A stretch of 64,000 nucleotides of DNA from Putridiphycobacter sp965230195 (GCA_965230195.1 OZ245997.1:682001-746000); one strand, 5' to 3'. Shown: positions 12,286 to 25,169, numbered from the stretch's first letter. Notes: a model not told the origin generated them from the sequence alone. Made by a program: numbers and translations.

Positions 12286-12629
12286 AAACACTGACCTTGA
12301 CTGATCGGGGGACATTGTTACCTACCTAGTTTTGATACCCTGAGGGACTCTTACTTCTTCAGTGCGTTTCCGGCTGTTGTTTTTAATCTAGCTTATTGTT
12401 TTGTCGGCTACACAGTGTGATGTCGTCAACTACGCTGATTCAATGATGGATGACTTTTATCCTGTAACATGGCGATGCTGTCTTTCGTGATACAGCGATC
12501 CGAAATAGCGTGTTTCCTCCCCGGGTCTCCTTCGCGTGTTCTAAAGCATTTCACCATTCCCCTTAATTATGATAAACAGAAAGCTTTGACAATTAAAGAG
12601 GGTTTCCCAGTAAACCACTCCTCTCGGGA
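12286..12629. other. Spacer between convergent 3' ends
   Basis: About 345 bp separates the small protein stop from the PI4K stop. It is conserved in the duplicate with scattered substitutions and small indels. No gene is seen; it probably holds both 3' untranslated regions. Confidence 0.5.
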
Positions 12630-15600
12630 TCAATAGGTATAATTCTGCAGCTTATCGTACAATGCTGTTGTCCATTTGCAGTACGCATTATCGACCACGC
12701 TTCGGATATGGGCAGCCACTTGCTTCTCGCTTTTGTCGAGATGAAAGCGATTGCGAATGTTCCTGACGGCATCGCCTCTTTCGAAACAAGGAAGTCCAGA
12801 ATGCTTCATGAGAGCGACACATGTAATGATAGGATCCGCTACGGTACGTGCAGCGAGAAAGGCGCGAATGCACATCTCCTCGAAGGTGTGATAGAATTTC
12901 GAGTTCCGCATTCCACCAGGATCGAGCAGCTGCGTCATCTCGTGGCTCAGCTTGAAATCTGCGCTCTCGAATTTCATGTTCTTTCCGGGAGAGATCTCCA
13001 AGATGAACCCGAAATCGATGTGCACGAGATGGCCCTCGGAGTCGATGAGGATGTTGCCGTTGTGTCGATCCTTGCACTGCAGCAGAAAACTGGCAATGGC
13101 ATAGCCTGCTTCGGAAACCATGAAGTTGTGCCGAGCAGCTTCGAATCGTGGCGACCCCGGCGCCCCGAATTCCCTCTGAAAGATCTCGTACAGACCGCCA
13201 TCCGTCGTCTCACCCAAGGCCGATCGAGACTTGCTGTTCGGCACCACTTCGATGATACCTGTCACCGCAGAAGCTCGAGTTGCTCGTCTGATGGACACGT
13301 GCAGGAGGTCATACCTTTCTCGTATCCCGTCGGAATCACACCGTAGGGACAGAGATACAGGTCGAGACCTGCCTTGATGAAAACATCTTTTAAAAGCTTG
13401 ATGATCTGCAGTGCAAGGACGTCTTGACGCACGTCATCTCCGACTTTGAAGATACAGGCCTGCGATGCGTACACACCACAGATTCGATGTCTGCCAACGA
13501 CATTTGCCTGCTGATCACATACCTGTTTGCGCTGCCCGGCACCTGATTCCTCGTCTCCTTGTCGCTGTTCGACTTGGAACTGAACCAGTATTGGCATCTT
13601 CTCTTTGCTGGGCATAGGGGTGCCGCTGTCACATATGATCTGTGTGACAATCGACTCCGGATTGGTGGGGATGTAGAGATCCTCCCTTTCAAGAGATATC
13701 CCCTGCAGCACTTCTTCAATCTTCGTGCGCCGTTCGTCTGTGGGAATGGGTTTGAGGATGCCTGAGATCTCTGTGATCTGATCGAAGAAGCCCATTTCGG
13801 CATCCATGAAGATGCGCTGCTCATCCGACAGTGCGTTGCGAATGGAGTGGTAGAGCTTCTCCGTGATGCTCCAGAGCCCCGTATCACTCGGAGCCTTCCA
13901 GCCAGAGCGCTTGATGACCGGATTCATGGCCTCGGGAGGCGGTTTGCATTCCGAACGTAGATACCTGAACACCAACACACATAGAGCACACCGACGAGAC
14001 GCAGGGGCGATGCGTCACGGACCACATCAATCTGTGACAGAAAATCCAGGACTGCGACGCCTTCTGAACGAGCAGGTACTCGAAAGAATGATCGCTGTCG
14101 TTGCGCAGTCCCTGAACCAATTGAGGAAGGTAGAACGCCAACTGTCATACACATACATCACTGGGCTGGCGTTGTCCTCGACGCAGAAGGATATACCTGT
14201 TCTGGGTTTGCTCTGCTGAGGGATGCCACGATGAAGTGTTTCACGCTGGAATGCCGACTGATGTCGACGGCCATGAGACCGAGTGCGTCAGACACCGACG
14301 CTGGCACCCAGTGCTTCAACAGATCGAGTTTCGAAGAGACTTTGATTCTCTTCATCGGATCACACGTCGCCAGCAGGATTGCCGCTTGAGGAAGGGACTG
14401 CACAGTGGGATCTGTTGCGTTTTTGCTGATGAGCGAGAAGAGTTCATTCTCGATGGAACTCGTGGCTGGAAATCGGCCCAGAAGGCCGAGTGCCAGACGG
14501 GGATGCACAGCCCATGCTGTCTGCACGTACCGGCTCCAGTCCAGCATGGCACGGGTCGCAGCCACATCTGCATGAGGTATCGGACAGACCCACACCTGAA
14601 CGCCCCTGTAAAAAACTGCCGTGTTCTTGGAGAGGCTTCACCTGGAGTCTCTCGATCTCTCTGTTGCAGAGATGGATCAGCAGATCTCTGCGCCGGTCAC
14701 TCATGTTCTGACTCCATGTATTCGAGTGCCATACAGCGGCCAACAGTGCCATTGACTTGGAAATCTGTAGTCTGCCTAAATTACTCTTCTGCGGCCAATG
14801 CGCCAGCATTCCTGTGCAGAAGTACAGAAGCAATGATCCCCATTGCTTGTTTGGATACCTGTGAATGTCTTCACTGCCATAACCTCTTCTTCGCTCTCGA
14901 TGCGCGTCTTCTGTCCGTACCACGCTTGGGAATACTCAAACCTGACAGCACAAGATGCAGTCTCCTAGTCGTCAGATAGAAGCATTGGTGATGTTACCAA
15001 GCAAGACCGGCACGTATAATTCTTTCATAGAGCACGGCAGCAGGGACACAGTCTGGATCCCTGTCTGCAAAGAACTCGCAGTATTTCAGCCCGAGGGTCA
15101 GCAGCTTAAACCGTGCTCCGGCCGCTGCAGGGTGATGGCTCAGAACATGAGGATGATGCAGAGATTGTGTCAAGAGGCAAGAGAACACACCTGCGATGAC
15201 ACACGACCTTTTCTTCATTCAAATTTGTCAGCAGCATAGCAGTACTCGTGTGTGCAGCCAGTGTATCAGAAGGTGCCTGTCGCGAGACCTCCCATTGCTC
15301 CAACAGGAATGACAACCACAAGCCATGTGCTTTGATGCCATCAATGCTACTAGCCTGAGCTGAGTCATCTGTCGCGCGTCCATCTCAATCCATCTCTTCA
15401 ACGCGCAGGGAATGAAGAAACGCACCTGGTTGGTAAAGGACAGTCGTGGTGTTCTCGTACTTGTTGCCAGTAAAGATGCCCATTCTCTTGCGCACTGTCC
15501 AGATCCAGGCATCCACGATCTCGGCGACCATCGAGAGATTTAAACTGGAAGATGCCGTCAACACCCATTCCCATGAGAATGTTGCCAGCTGCATCATCTC

Positions 15601-18600
15601 TGGCTCGAACATCTGGACAGGGGTCCAGCAGATAGCCCGAAGGAGATTCTGTGGTGTGGTGGATGGCGTGTATTTCACTAACGTCGCTGCCGCTTGGAGG
15701 TACTTCTGTTCCACATTCTTACTGAATTTCTGCTCTCTCACTGACTCGTTCAGCGATTCGACCACTTTCTTAAGAATGACGGGATCCGTCTCGATTGCGT
15801 TCTGGTCCAGGCCATCACTGAATCCGGAAACGCGTCCCACGTAGTACGACTTGCGGGCCAGGGATCGCATGAAACGCCTACTGCCCTCTTTCTCAGCCTG
15901 GCTCTGCTTGTGTCCTGCCTTGGAGCAACGAGAAAGCAGCTCTGCTGCATGTCGCAGCACAACTGTATTCTCAGGGCAGTTGTCGTCCCTCAGGTATTCG
16001 TGAATGATAGCCTCCGCACGCGTCGGAGCCATTGTGGCAATGGCATCGACCCAGTGGAGTACCCAGTTCCAGACTAAGCCTTCATTGCGTACGTCGACGC
16101 CTTCGATCATGACGCTGGCCGTTTCCTCCTGATCCAGATTGGCCAGGAGCTGATTGAGGCACTCGGCATTCCAGTAGAGTGAGGGAACTGCTTTGACCAA
16201 CTGTTCCAGCAATGTGTTTGCCAATTCGGCCACTTGAGGGTAGTCCCCTTCAACATGACCACTGCCTGTCGCTAGACCATTGATCAACGTCAATGCCAGT
16301 CGTTGTTGAAGATGTTGAACTGGCATTCCATTATTGATAGAGAGTTGATTGAAACCAGAATCCAGAAATCTCTTCAGATTATGGTGAAAAACAGCTTCTG
16401 CAATAGCTCTGAACCATTGGGACTCCAGAGAACCGACGACAGCCACAGAGAGGTAGGACATGACGGAAGCTAAAGGAGAGGTATCATGAAACGTACGCAG
16501 CGGACTCAGAGCGGCTCGAGACAGTTCCAGTGTTGCCACAGCCAGGAGGTATGCATAGACTGCAGGGGTGGCCATGGGAACAGAGTAGGTGTTGCCGAAA
16601 GGGGCCACCACTTCCTTGAGTAGACTATTGAGAGATGCAGCGTCGGCATGAGGACCTGCTCTGGCCAACCTGCGAACGAATAGCGTCTTCGTGGACGATA
16701 GAACAAAGGGCGAACCTGTCCTGAAGCTCAGCTTGGAGTCGTTCCCTTGCAGTGTCTGACCTCTGAGGACCGTCGATGCTCGAAAGTGCCGGTGTTGCAG
16801 CCGCAATCTTGCCCAGAGCTGTCGGCCAGTCTCTGGGCCATTCATACAGCGTTCCCTTCTTCGAGATACCCGAGAACTTGTATATGGCAGAGTACATCCA
16901 GAGATTACGGAAGTTGCGAATGAGTGAGATGTCAGATCGCGGCCTTTCGAAGTGATTGATTTGCTGGATGCTGCCATTGTAACTGGCAATCATACGAGGC
17001 AGCGTTCGATCCAGATTCTCACAGGCTGCAGCGATGGCAGGGAGTAGAGCACCCAAGTCATAGATCGCATTCAGTTCATTGGCATGAAGGCCAAAGTCTG
17101 AAAACAGGGCCAGAAGTTTGTGGCGAACGTCTTTGCGAATGGACGGTGATGCATCCTGCAAGAGTGTTGTCAACTGCAAAAAGGCGCTTGCCATCTGGCC
17201 TTTCTGTTTGCCCTCGCTGCCTGTTGCAAACATCAATCCTGCTGAGACGATTCCATGAGGGTCCTTATAGAGCTTGATCATCTGTTCCAGCACCTGATTC
17301 AATGCCCAAGGGAAACCGCATTGTCCGCTCACACCTCCGATAGTGGCTAGGACATGAAGCAGACAGGCGTAGACAGGGGTCGGGGTGCTGTTGTCTGAAC
17401 CCAGCATTCCGTCCATGAGGAGTGGCAGAAGGAGACGAGCCATGTCTGGATCTCCTCCGACGAGCACAAACAGACGCCCCAGTGACAGGGCAGCAATCTG
17501 GCGTTCTCCACTCGTGCCTGCAACGGCTGAGGCGACCATGATGTTGCCGAGAGGAATTGCCACTTCGCGGACATCTGCTTTCTGATTTGCTCGCCATCCG
17601 TCGGCCAACGTGGCACAGAGTACTTCAGATGCCACCCCACAGAGTTCCAGGATGGGAGATGCATCGCAGCAGCTCTGTTTGATGAATGAATGGCTGACAT
17701 CCCACTCCAAAGCGACCGTGCACTCCACAGAAGTGGACCCCCTCGAGCGAACAGAGCCCTGTCCTGAACTGGTGTAAGGAGTGTCCGTTTCGCCGACCTC
17801 TTCCAGGAGACGAATCGATGAGAGCATCAGCATCTGCAAACGACTCAGATTATCGCTCATGGACTCTCCGATACTGACACCCGCCGAAACCAACTGCATT
17901 GTTTCCTGCAACATATGCTTTGCGCTTGCCACCACCTAAACAACACTCCTGTTGATGTCGGAGAGCAAACCGTCTGTCTTCTTTACATGGAGAGCGCCAG
18001 ATTCCCATGCCGTGCTCAAGCAGGTCTCGGCCACCTCCAACATGATGTCCACGACTTTCAGCATTTCATCTTTAACTGTTGAGAAATCGCCGTGGAGAGT
18101 GCACGTTCCTTTGCGCTTCCCTTCCCAGAGACGGTAGACCAAACGGGTCGCCAGTTTTGCAGCGGCCCGAACAAGATCTCCTGACGGTGCTCTCTGTCTG
18201 TTCGAGAAAGACATGCCGGACTGTGGTCCGACATCCAGTCTCAGTTTTCTGTCTGGACCGGACTCCAGAATCGGTTTCAGCGCCGACTGTACAGATTCGC
18301 AAGCAAACGAAACAATCCGACTTAGACTTCCCATTGAGATGTCCACAAACGGCTGGGAATTGACAATGAGCGCGTTATTGGCTGGAGAATCGATCGGAAA
18401 AGCGGCCGAGACGATCGGAATTGTCATGGCCATAATCTTCTCATCGTCCAGATGATCGATAAGTCCCTTTGTTGCCATTCCACTCGAAACGAGATCGACA
18501 GAGATGTGTGATACCATATACGCATCCGCCTCTAAGTCACACAGCTGTGAGGGTCCCCTGCTGAGGATTAGTGAAGACCTTGTGTGTAAAAATGGTCATG

Positions 18601-19330
18601 GAGCCACTGCAACAGAGCATAAGCGTGCTTAGGGAGCATCGGGATGTTGTCTTCCAGCTCAGCATCGCGTGCCAGGGCACGTACAAAGAAATATCGTGTG
18701 GTCGGTCCCGACGATACCTTTCCTTCAGGATCCACACAGATTTTGATGACATCGTGGACTGTCTGACTGATGTCCTCTACGAACTCCACCGGAAGAGACG
18801 ACAACACCATCACCCTGAAGAAAACGTCCATTTCCTTCTCTATCCTCTGCTCGTACAGACTCTTACGCTTTCAGCTTCAGCAGACATTGTGTCACGGCTT
18901 TTTGGAAATTGGACGTGTGTTCCGGATGTAGATTGAACACCTTGGGGAGGCTCTTGAAATGGTCCAGAATCAACGGTACCAGATAATCCGCGTGCTAGAC
19001 ACACCATCACCACTGTCATTTCGCTATGATGCGAATGCACCTGTCCATCTGATTCTTCGAGAAAGCTGCAAAGGGGAAGCAGACAACGCAGTCGGATTTC
19101 TGAGGTGCGGCAGACAGGTCGGGTAGATGATGCTTGTCCGGAAACAGCTTACCGTCAACTGTCTTGGATTGTGTCAAACGCGAAGCCCGTGAACCTTTGA
19201 CGCCCGTCGACCGCGCAGAGAGGGCCGCTTTCACAAGTGCCTCCACATCCACACGAAGCACATCGCCACTCGCTGCAAGCGTCTTGGCCCATTCGCATTG
19301 TAGTTCCGTGTCAGTCGCGGGACCATTCAT
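12630..19330 (-). CDS. PI4KA: Phosphatidylinositol 4-kinase III alpha (STT4/PI4KA type), full length
   Basis: This enzyme makes PI4P from phosphatidylinositol at the plasma membrane and ER. The multi-exon gene is read right to left. The N-terminal alpha-solenoid exons include LVPLILDHFKSLPKVF near 18950, and two long exons lie at 17935-16700 and 16700-15400. The PIK helical region (YLPQLVQGLRND, near 14130) is followed by the kinase domain. Kinase landmarks are ACIFKVGDDVRQD (ATP-binding Lys), LDLYLCPYGVIPTG, catalytic loop KDRHNGNILID, HIDFGF (DFG) and LPCFERGDAVRNI, ending NYTY-stop. Clear introns include 13460-13522 (GTATGT...CGCAG) and one of about 58 nt just before the last exon. The start at MNGPATD (19330) is tentative, since upstream Met codons exist to 19483. 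The last 2 kb is duplicated at 57.9-60.0 kb. Confidence 0.9.
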
Positions 19331-20298
19331 CTTGGGTGGCGTAATGACGAAGAATTTTGGGAAATGATCGAAGTGAAACAAGATGCGGAGATTCTGGTCG
19401 CTCACACAGCTTGGTGCCACGCAGCCCTTTCCTTGCCGTTGCATCTTGAAGTATCGATCCCTGCGCACGCATCGAAAGAACACTGAGCGTAAGAGAGGTA
19501 GACTCTAGAGGAAGGATCTCAAGAGTGCGAGGTAGGAAACGGTGTGCAAATGAATGTCTGGGCGATCTCACCGGAATGGGTGTTTAATGCTTCCTCTGTC
19601 AGCGTCATGCCTCTCTATTTCATGATGATTGCTCTGCCCAAAAGGCAAATGGTCAGACGCATTTGTACATGCAGAGATGTTGTGAACGAACAAACAACGG
19701 TGTAGACGAAGAGCATCGTACAGGCGCAATGGCTGTCTGTCAGTTTCACTTTGGTTTACGTTGCTGTGCTGATCCGGTGTCTCTCGGATGGACTATTGGG
19801 GAAGATTCTCTCTATCCTTCAGAGTTCCTGGCCGGTACCAAATGTATGACGGATGCACCACACGATGCGCTTCTACGTCTTATGGTGCGAAATCCTGTGA
19901 TCAGATCAGTGGATTTTCGGAAGTGCTGATGGAACCCTGGAGCACGGTCCTTACATGGCTCAACCTTCTCATCATGGATTTCTGCCAGGCTAAGTGATCA
20001 AGCACCCGAGAGTCTGACTGACAGCCAAAGAGGGATTGCTGTGCTATAGGGCTGTGTTTTTGGACGGTCTCAATCGGAACATCTGGACGGGGCATTCGGT
20101 TCTACTCTGTTTCATGTTCGGACCACTCGGCCTTCTGTCGCACCTTCTCACACGTGGCGTCGTTTTTCGGGTAAAGAGGAAGCTCGTCTATGCCAGACAG
20201 CGATGAGAGAGACGGTGCTTTGTTTGTCCTCCGTCTGTGTAAGACTTTATGTTTTGAAAAATAAAATTGTTCGACGGACAGACAGGTCAATGTTCTAG
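19331..20298. other. Intergenic stretch between divergent PI4K and MRPL46 genes
   Basis: Contains the upstream regions of two divergent genes. Part of 19331-19571 could be additional PI4K N-terminal coding sequence, because open minus-strand frames continue there. The rest shows only short, overlapping frames and no recognised product. Confidence 0.45.
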
Positions 20299-21066
20299 AT
20301 GTGTCTAATGACGACGACGCTGAGTCTTCGTTCTCTGTCGCGCCTGCTTCTACCGTCATTGCGCCGCGGGGTTTTTGGGCATCCGTGTTTCACATCTGCG
20401 TCGAATCCTGAAACCCCGAAGGAAAACGACGCCGTCAAACTGCCGATCCATGGATCTTGCATTCTTGCTCGTGCTCCATTGCTGCGGCCTCTTCCTGAAG
20501 ATTGGGAGATTGAGTATCAAATGTGGTCTCAGCAGGTGAGGGAACAAAGAGAGCAGAATTTGCCACAGGAGTGGCAGAGAAAGAAAAAGTTGATAGAGGA
20601 TGAGGAAGAGGAAGAAGACACGCAGCAGAACGAAGGTGCTGAATGGCAAGAACTTGATCGCATTACACAAGCGGACAAGGAAGGCGATACAAAGTCATTG
20701 ATGCGTTTCTTAGATCGTTATCTCTACTTTATTGTGAAGACACGTTCAGGAGGATGGTCCTTTCCGGCGACCCTTCATAACGCGGGAGAGACGATTCGGA
20801 AAACGGGCGAACGTGCCTTGGCGGAGTGCATTGGACCGAGGACAGATGTTTTCTTTATCGCGAATTGGCCAATAGCTCATTACACTTTTAAAGAAGGAGC
20901 GAGAGCGCGAACGGAATTCTACATGAAGGCACAGCTGCTGTCGGGTCAAGCGACCTTGTTGCCGAACTCTGATTTTGTGGATCACGCTTGGATTGCAAAG
21001 AGTGAGATGGACGGGTATATTGACAATATCAAACTACGCGGGCTACTGAACAGAGCGTTACAATGA
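20299..21066 (+). CDS. MRPL46: Mitochondrial ribosomal protein L46 (Nudix-fold family)
   Basis: A single-exon gene of 255 residues. The N-terminus is Arg/Leu/Ser-rich with no acidic residues (TTTLSLRSLSRLLLPSLRR), a typical mitochondrial presequence. The centre has the L46 pattern DRYLYFIVKTRSGGWSFP, then HNAGETIRKTGERALAE (a Nudix-like helix with incomplete catalytic glutamates), then FFIANWPIAHYTFK and the closing FYMKAQLLSG and DFVDHAWIAKSEM blocks. L46 proteins are structural members of the large mitoribosomal subunit and are not expected to hydrolyse nucleotides. An in-frame ATG at 20308 is an equally good start. An acidic, Glu-rich linker lies around residue 90-105. Confidence 0.87.
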   Translation: MCLMTTTLSLRSLSRLLLPSLRRGVFGHPCFTSASNPETPKENDAVKLPIHGSCILARAPLLRPLPEDWEIEYQMWSQQVREQREQNLPQEWQRKKKLIEDEEEEEDTQQNEGAEWQELDRITQADKEGDTKSLMRFLDRYLYFIVKTRSGGWSFPATLHNAGETIRKTGERALAECIGPRTDVFFIANWPIAHYTFKEGARARTEFYMKAQLLSGQATLLPNSDFVDHAWIAKSEMDGYIDNIKLRGLLNRALQ

Positions 21067-23048
21067 GATCATAGCGGTTGCCGCTTTGGAATTAAAGAAC
21101 ATTTCTTACCTGCCGTTTTAACATCACCACGGACAGCTTTTACATTTCAGCGTTACAACACAATCGAAGGAGAGCGCCTTTTACGGGGATAGTCCGCTAA
21201 TAACCTTCCACTGTGGATCCGTTCGTTCTACAGAGCGGTTAAGAGATGCTACATTAATAATAGTGAATCTTTAGGACCTTTGAAAGTTGTAGCAATGTTT
21301 ACCACGTTTTGTTTATGACGATATACTAACATGAACCATCGTTGGGTTTGAACAGCGGTGGAGAGAGTATTTATGCCTCGTTTCCCCGACGCGTATTCAA
21401 AAAGCGGCGGATGGGATGTTTGATCATGTTTGTCTTAAAGCGATAGATCGTTTCGAGGCGCAAGTTCTTGATATGATGGATCGTTGTTGTGTCGAGAAGC
21501 GTGGGTGCAAGGCAGAGAAGACTCTAGCGGAGATGTGATGTGGTATTTTGACTACTTAACCGGTTTATATTTGCATGCGTTTTGGAAATCGATGTAACAA
21601 CGTTATAGTACTTGGAATTCAAAGAACAAACAACGACGACAGAAAACACCTAGATGATACCACCAAAGAACTCGAGATATTTACAGGGAGAATGTCCGCT
21701 TTAAATACCCTTCGTGGTTCAGGGTTCGCCAACCTATGCGTCCAACAGTCGCAAACTACAACTCACGTTCAGTAATCACTGCCTTATTGTTATTAGTATG
21801 TTTCACCGGGAGCTATCACCCGTTGTGTCCGATGGTCAGAACGGCAGGGTGGTCATTACACGGCTCAACCACTCCCGTCAAGGGATACGAATCCCCCTAC
21901 CCCCACGGTCACAAGAGCCTGAGCCCCGTGAACCATCTTCGTCCTCAGCACGAGCCCTTCCGCCACCTCTCGCTGCAACGCGCTGACCCCCGGGACCTCG
22001 ATACATTGCCGCGGAGGAGCTCGGGGAACTTGCTCTTCCGCATTGTTTCTTCATGAACCCCGAGCTTCCTAGAAATGTAATGGGTCAAACCACTGCCAAA
22101 CTCCTCGGCCTGAGAATTCGAAGCGTGCATGGATCGTCTCCCCTGGCTTCGACGAGTATACAATCCGCAGTGAGGGAGGACCAGCGCCATCATGGGATAC
22201 ACGCATGCCAGAATAAAGCTCGGGTTAGAAGAGGACATTCTCGAATTCGAAGTAGCGGTGGACAAGGTGGAAACCAGGTTAGAGAAGGAGGTCATGCGTC
22301 CTTTTCGCCTGTTTTCCAAGAGTTCTCACTCTTTGAACCATAGGTACGGAAGCCTGATAGGCAGGCTGTCCGCTGCATTTCCCGGCCGTCGAAAACTTGG
22401 CCAAATGACCGAGTCATTTTTGAATCGCATGTGGGAAAACCAATCGCAACGTACCTAAAGAATTTTACAGGTTAGTTTGTTTGTTTTTTTACAGTCATCA
22501 TTACTCTTCTGTCATTTGTCTCTTAGGCTCAGTCATCTCTTCTAGCCATTTTCTGACCATAACATTTAAAGGACAGAATCAATGTGGCCCTTAGCCAGGA
22601 GGAAACCACAAGGGTCGGGGTCCTTGACCCTCGAGCATTCGAGTCTCACACACCCAAGGGACTTTCTTTTCTGTTCTTCTACGTTTTAGACTGTGTTTGG
22701 GTTGGTTCGTTCTTTTTGCTCCGCTGACTGTTCGGAGTTCGCACAACGGGAAGACGGCTGCATCCATGTCAAAGTATGGTGCGTTTCTGAAAGGACGCTG
22801 ATGGGACGTCGTTGTAATAATAGGCATTTCCGTCAGTTTGTGTTTCGCGTGCCTCTAGCTGCGACTTAACCGTCACCGCCGAGTCGCGATGAATTGGCAT
22901 GAACCAGGATGACTAGGAGTGAGCTCTTGTGAAGTTCTTGCTGAAGTTCCGTGGAAGCTTCTAGAATCTCATTGGGAACTCACTCTTGAACTTCATATGT
23001 TTTCCTGTTATCACATCAGGGATTGAGCATCCAAGCGAGGGTCGGGCA
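21067..23048. other. Gene-poor stretch left of the TRIM element
   Basis: About 2 kb without a supported gene. Small plus-strand frames at 21714-22056 and 22053-22458 (the latter with a charged segment, EEDILEFEVAVDKVETRLEK) could be exons of an unrecognised gene, but no splice chain or family supports this. Confidence 0.4.
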
Positions 23049-23196
23049 TGTTAGGACCGATAGGGTCGGCGATTAGTCCGAGCGCTTAGAGGCCGCGGTG
23101 CGAGAAGAGCCAGACGGGTATTCTTTACAGGTGCTCAGTACGTCGTAATATAGGTAAACGTCTTGTCATTCGACAGTGACGTTTCCTGATCCAACA
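23049..23196 (-). repeat. TRIM long terminal repeat (3' LTR in element orientation)
   Basis: 148 bp, TG...CA ends on either strand. It abuts the polypurine tract (complement of CCCCTCCCCCC at 23198-23208). Confidence 0.88.
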
Positions 23197-23750
23197 ACCC
23201 CTCCCCCCATCAATAAACAACAGACAGTCTCTCTTGAGACAAAGTCCTTGAAACGACAGAATAGTGGATAGGACACAATGTTGTTAGGCCCCGACTCTTT
23301 CTGCTTGAAATCCTAATGTCGACCCAATACGACTGCTGAAATCGGCGCGTCGGTCTTCTAACGGTTCTTTTCGGCTTCTACGTCGGACACTACTTGGTAC
23401 TCGAAACGCCAGCTGGCCAGGAGTCGAGCCATGTGCGTCACTCCTCAACGCTCCCATGCTTCTCCCTCTGTGGGAATCACCATCCACAGCCTTCGGCTCT
23501 TACGCTTCCGAGGCACTGTCACTCGCCTCTCGCTTCGTCTTGTCACAGATAAAGACCAGAACTTTCACGGAAACGATACAAACGACGGATACGGACTCAG
23601 AAAACTAGATCAGACAGTCGAGACTCTCTAAACTAAACGGCGCACGACTTCCGAGCCAGTCGACGAATCTCTGACAAAACGGATCTGCAGCGGCCTTCGA
23701 CACCAACGCTCCCAAACGCGACCCCAAGAACGACCTGCTCCGAAACCAGT

Positions 23751-23898
23751 TGTTAGGACCGATAGGGTCGGCGATTGGTCCGAGCGCTTAGAGGCCGCGG
23801 TGCGAGAAGAGCCAGACGGGTATTCTTTACAGGTGCTCAGTACGTCGTAATATAGGTAAACGTCTTGTCATTCGACAGTGACGTTTCCTGATCCAACA
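23751..23898 (-). repeat. TRIM long terminal repeat (5' LTR in element orientation)
   Basis: 148 bp, differing at one position from the other repeat. It abuts the putative primer-binding site that ends at 23748 on the plus strand. Confidence 0.88.
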
Positions 23899-25169
23899 GG
23901 CACATGAATCTTTTTACGCTTGACATCTGAGTTTATACTTGTGTCTGTGAATCACATACAATCTGTTTCTGTTTGTCAAAACGCTCGCTGTCTATCGTCG
24001 TCGTAACAAGCTGTCTCATCGCTGTAACTTTTGGCGTGGCCTCCGATATCCTTGAATATCATCATCTTACCTCAAGACTCCCGCTGTGCTTGTGAGAGTA
24101 ACCAACCTGGAGATGATTCAGGCACTCACTCTCCCCGTCGTTGTCTCCCCCGCCGTGCAAAGCGATGGGGGATACGTGTCCATGCCGAGCACTTCCCAAG
24201 GGACTTGGAGGGCGAGGCTGTCGGAGGGAATTTTTCACAACTATTGCTACAGATTTCTCGTGATAAGCGTCAACCTCTGGGTTGGTCTTCACAATGAATG
24301 CTATAAAAGGTGTGTCGGGTATGATAAGGATCGCTGGTAGAGGGATGGCTTCTTAGTGGCGATGATGGCGTCTGTGCGGTTTCTTTAACATCACCTATTC
24401 TGCCAAGCCGTTTTATACAATCCTTTAGACGTTGGCGACTCATTATGGAGAACAATCATAAGTTGCGCGTGCCTGTAAAGATCGACACACTGCAAGACAA
24501 ATCGATTTCTTAAGGGTCGTTCTTTAACAAGGCGAAATACCTTCCCATTCATACAATCAATTTAAAAGATTCATCAGAAATATCGCAGCTTGTTGGGCGC
24601 AGAGTAAGCGTTACGTCTAACCTCATGATCTCATATTTGTGGAATGTCCATGCCAAGACAAACGTCAAGAACACTGTCTGACTTGAACGTACGCATTTGT
24701 TTTGCGGAATTTTCTTGCAGCCAAGAACACAGAAGTAGTTCAAGATACCTTAGAGAATCCTAACCCAAGGTCTATATGCAGCGAGTGTGCCTTCTGTGAA
24801 CGTTGCCATCACGGACAATTACAGCGTACGCAATGAATAAGAGCCTGATTATCGGTGTAAGCGTGTACAACGCTAGAAAGTGTGATATACTTATCTTAGT
24901 GTCCATCCACAAGAGCTACTGCGACGCAATGATTGCTGAGATCATCATGACGCGGGTACTTGTTTTCCTATGTCAACGACAAAAGCCGGACAAATCATCT
25001 GCGAACAAGGCAGAATGGCGTTGATGATCGTGAAGAAAATCAAACGAACATCCATTGATGACCGCGCGCGCTTTCAAACTTGTTCTCCATGTTTGGGAAG
25101 CTCCTGAAGCCGAAGACATTGGTGCTTATGGTAGTTCCTGCAGACCGCTAGGAGCCTCTTCTGCTCGAC
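23899..25169. other. AT-rich gene-poor stretch
   Basis: No supported gene. A few short frames are present (24031-24340, 24803-25024). The right end probably contains decayed 5' parts of the Penelope-like element. Confidence 0.4.

Larger units (their letters stand above)
12013..14625. repeat. Segmental duplication, copy 1 (source copy)
   Basis: About 2.6 kb that reappears in the same orientation at about 57323-59961. Homology begins abruptly at GCAGTCGCGATG (12013 and 57323) and fades after the block ending CACACCTGA(A/G)C (about 14600 and 59937). It spans the small Gly/Ser/Ala-rich gene, the spacer, and the last exons of PI4K. This copy sits inside an intact full-length PI4K gene, so it is the likely source. 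Confidence 0.9.
23049..23898 (-). mobile_element. Miniature LTR retroelement (TRIM), non-autonomous
   Basis: Two 148 bp direct repeats (23049-23196 and 23751-23898) differ at one position (A/G at the GATTAG/GATTGG site) and bound a 554 bp interior. Each begins TG and ends CA. A 4 bp target-site duplication, GGCA, lies outside both ends (23045-23048 and 23899-23902). Read on the minus strand, the first repeat is followed after two bases by TGGTTTCGGAGCAGG, a good primer-binding site for a tRNA ending in CCA. The last repeat is immediately preceded by a purine tract, GGGGGGAGGGG, the expected polypurine primer. The interior is too short for gag-pol and has no recognisable protein, so the element would need enzymes from elsewhere. 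The near identity of the repeats implies recent insertion. Confidence 0.88.

Noticed and set aside
12708..13346. 212-residue plus-strand frame opposite the kinase domain
   Set aside because: Antisense of the conserved PI4K C-terminal exon; it has no independent features.
13863..14979. Plus-strand frames of 118 and 247 residues over the PI4K 3' exons
   Set aside because: Shadows of minus-strand kinase exons; they reappear in the duplicated copy for the same reason.
23284..23487. Minus-strand frame inside the TRIM as a gag remnant
   Set aside because: No CCHC finger or capsid motif; too short and Arg/Ser-rich. The interior is treated as non-coding.
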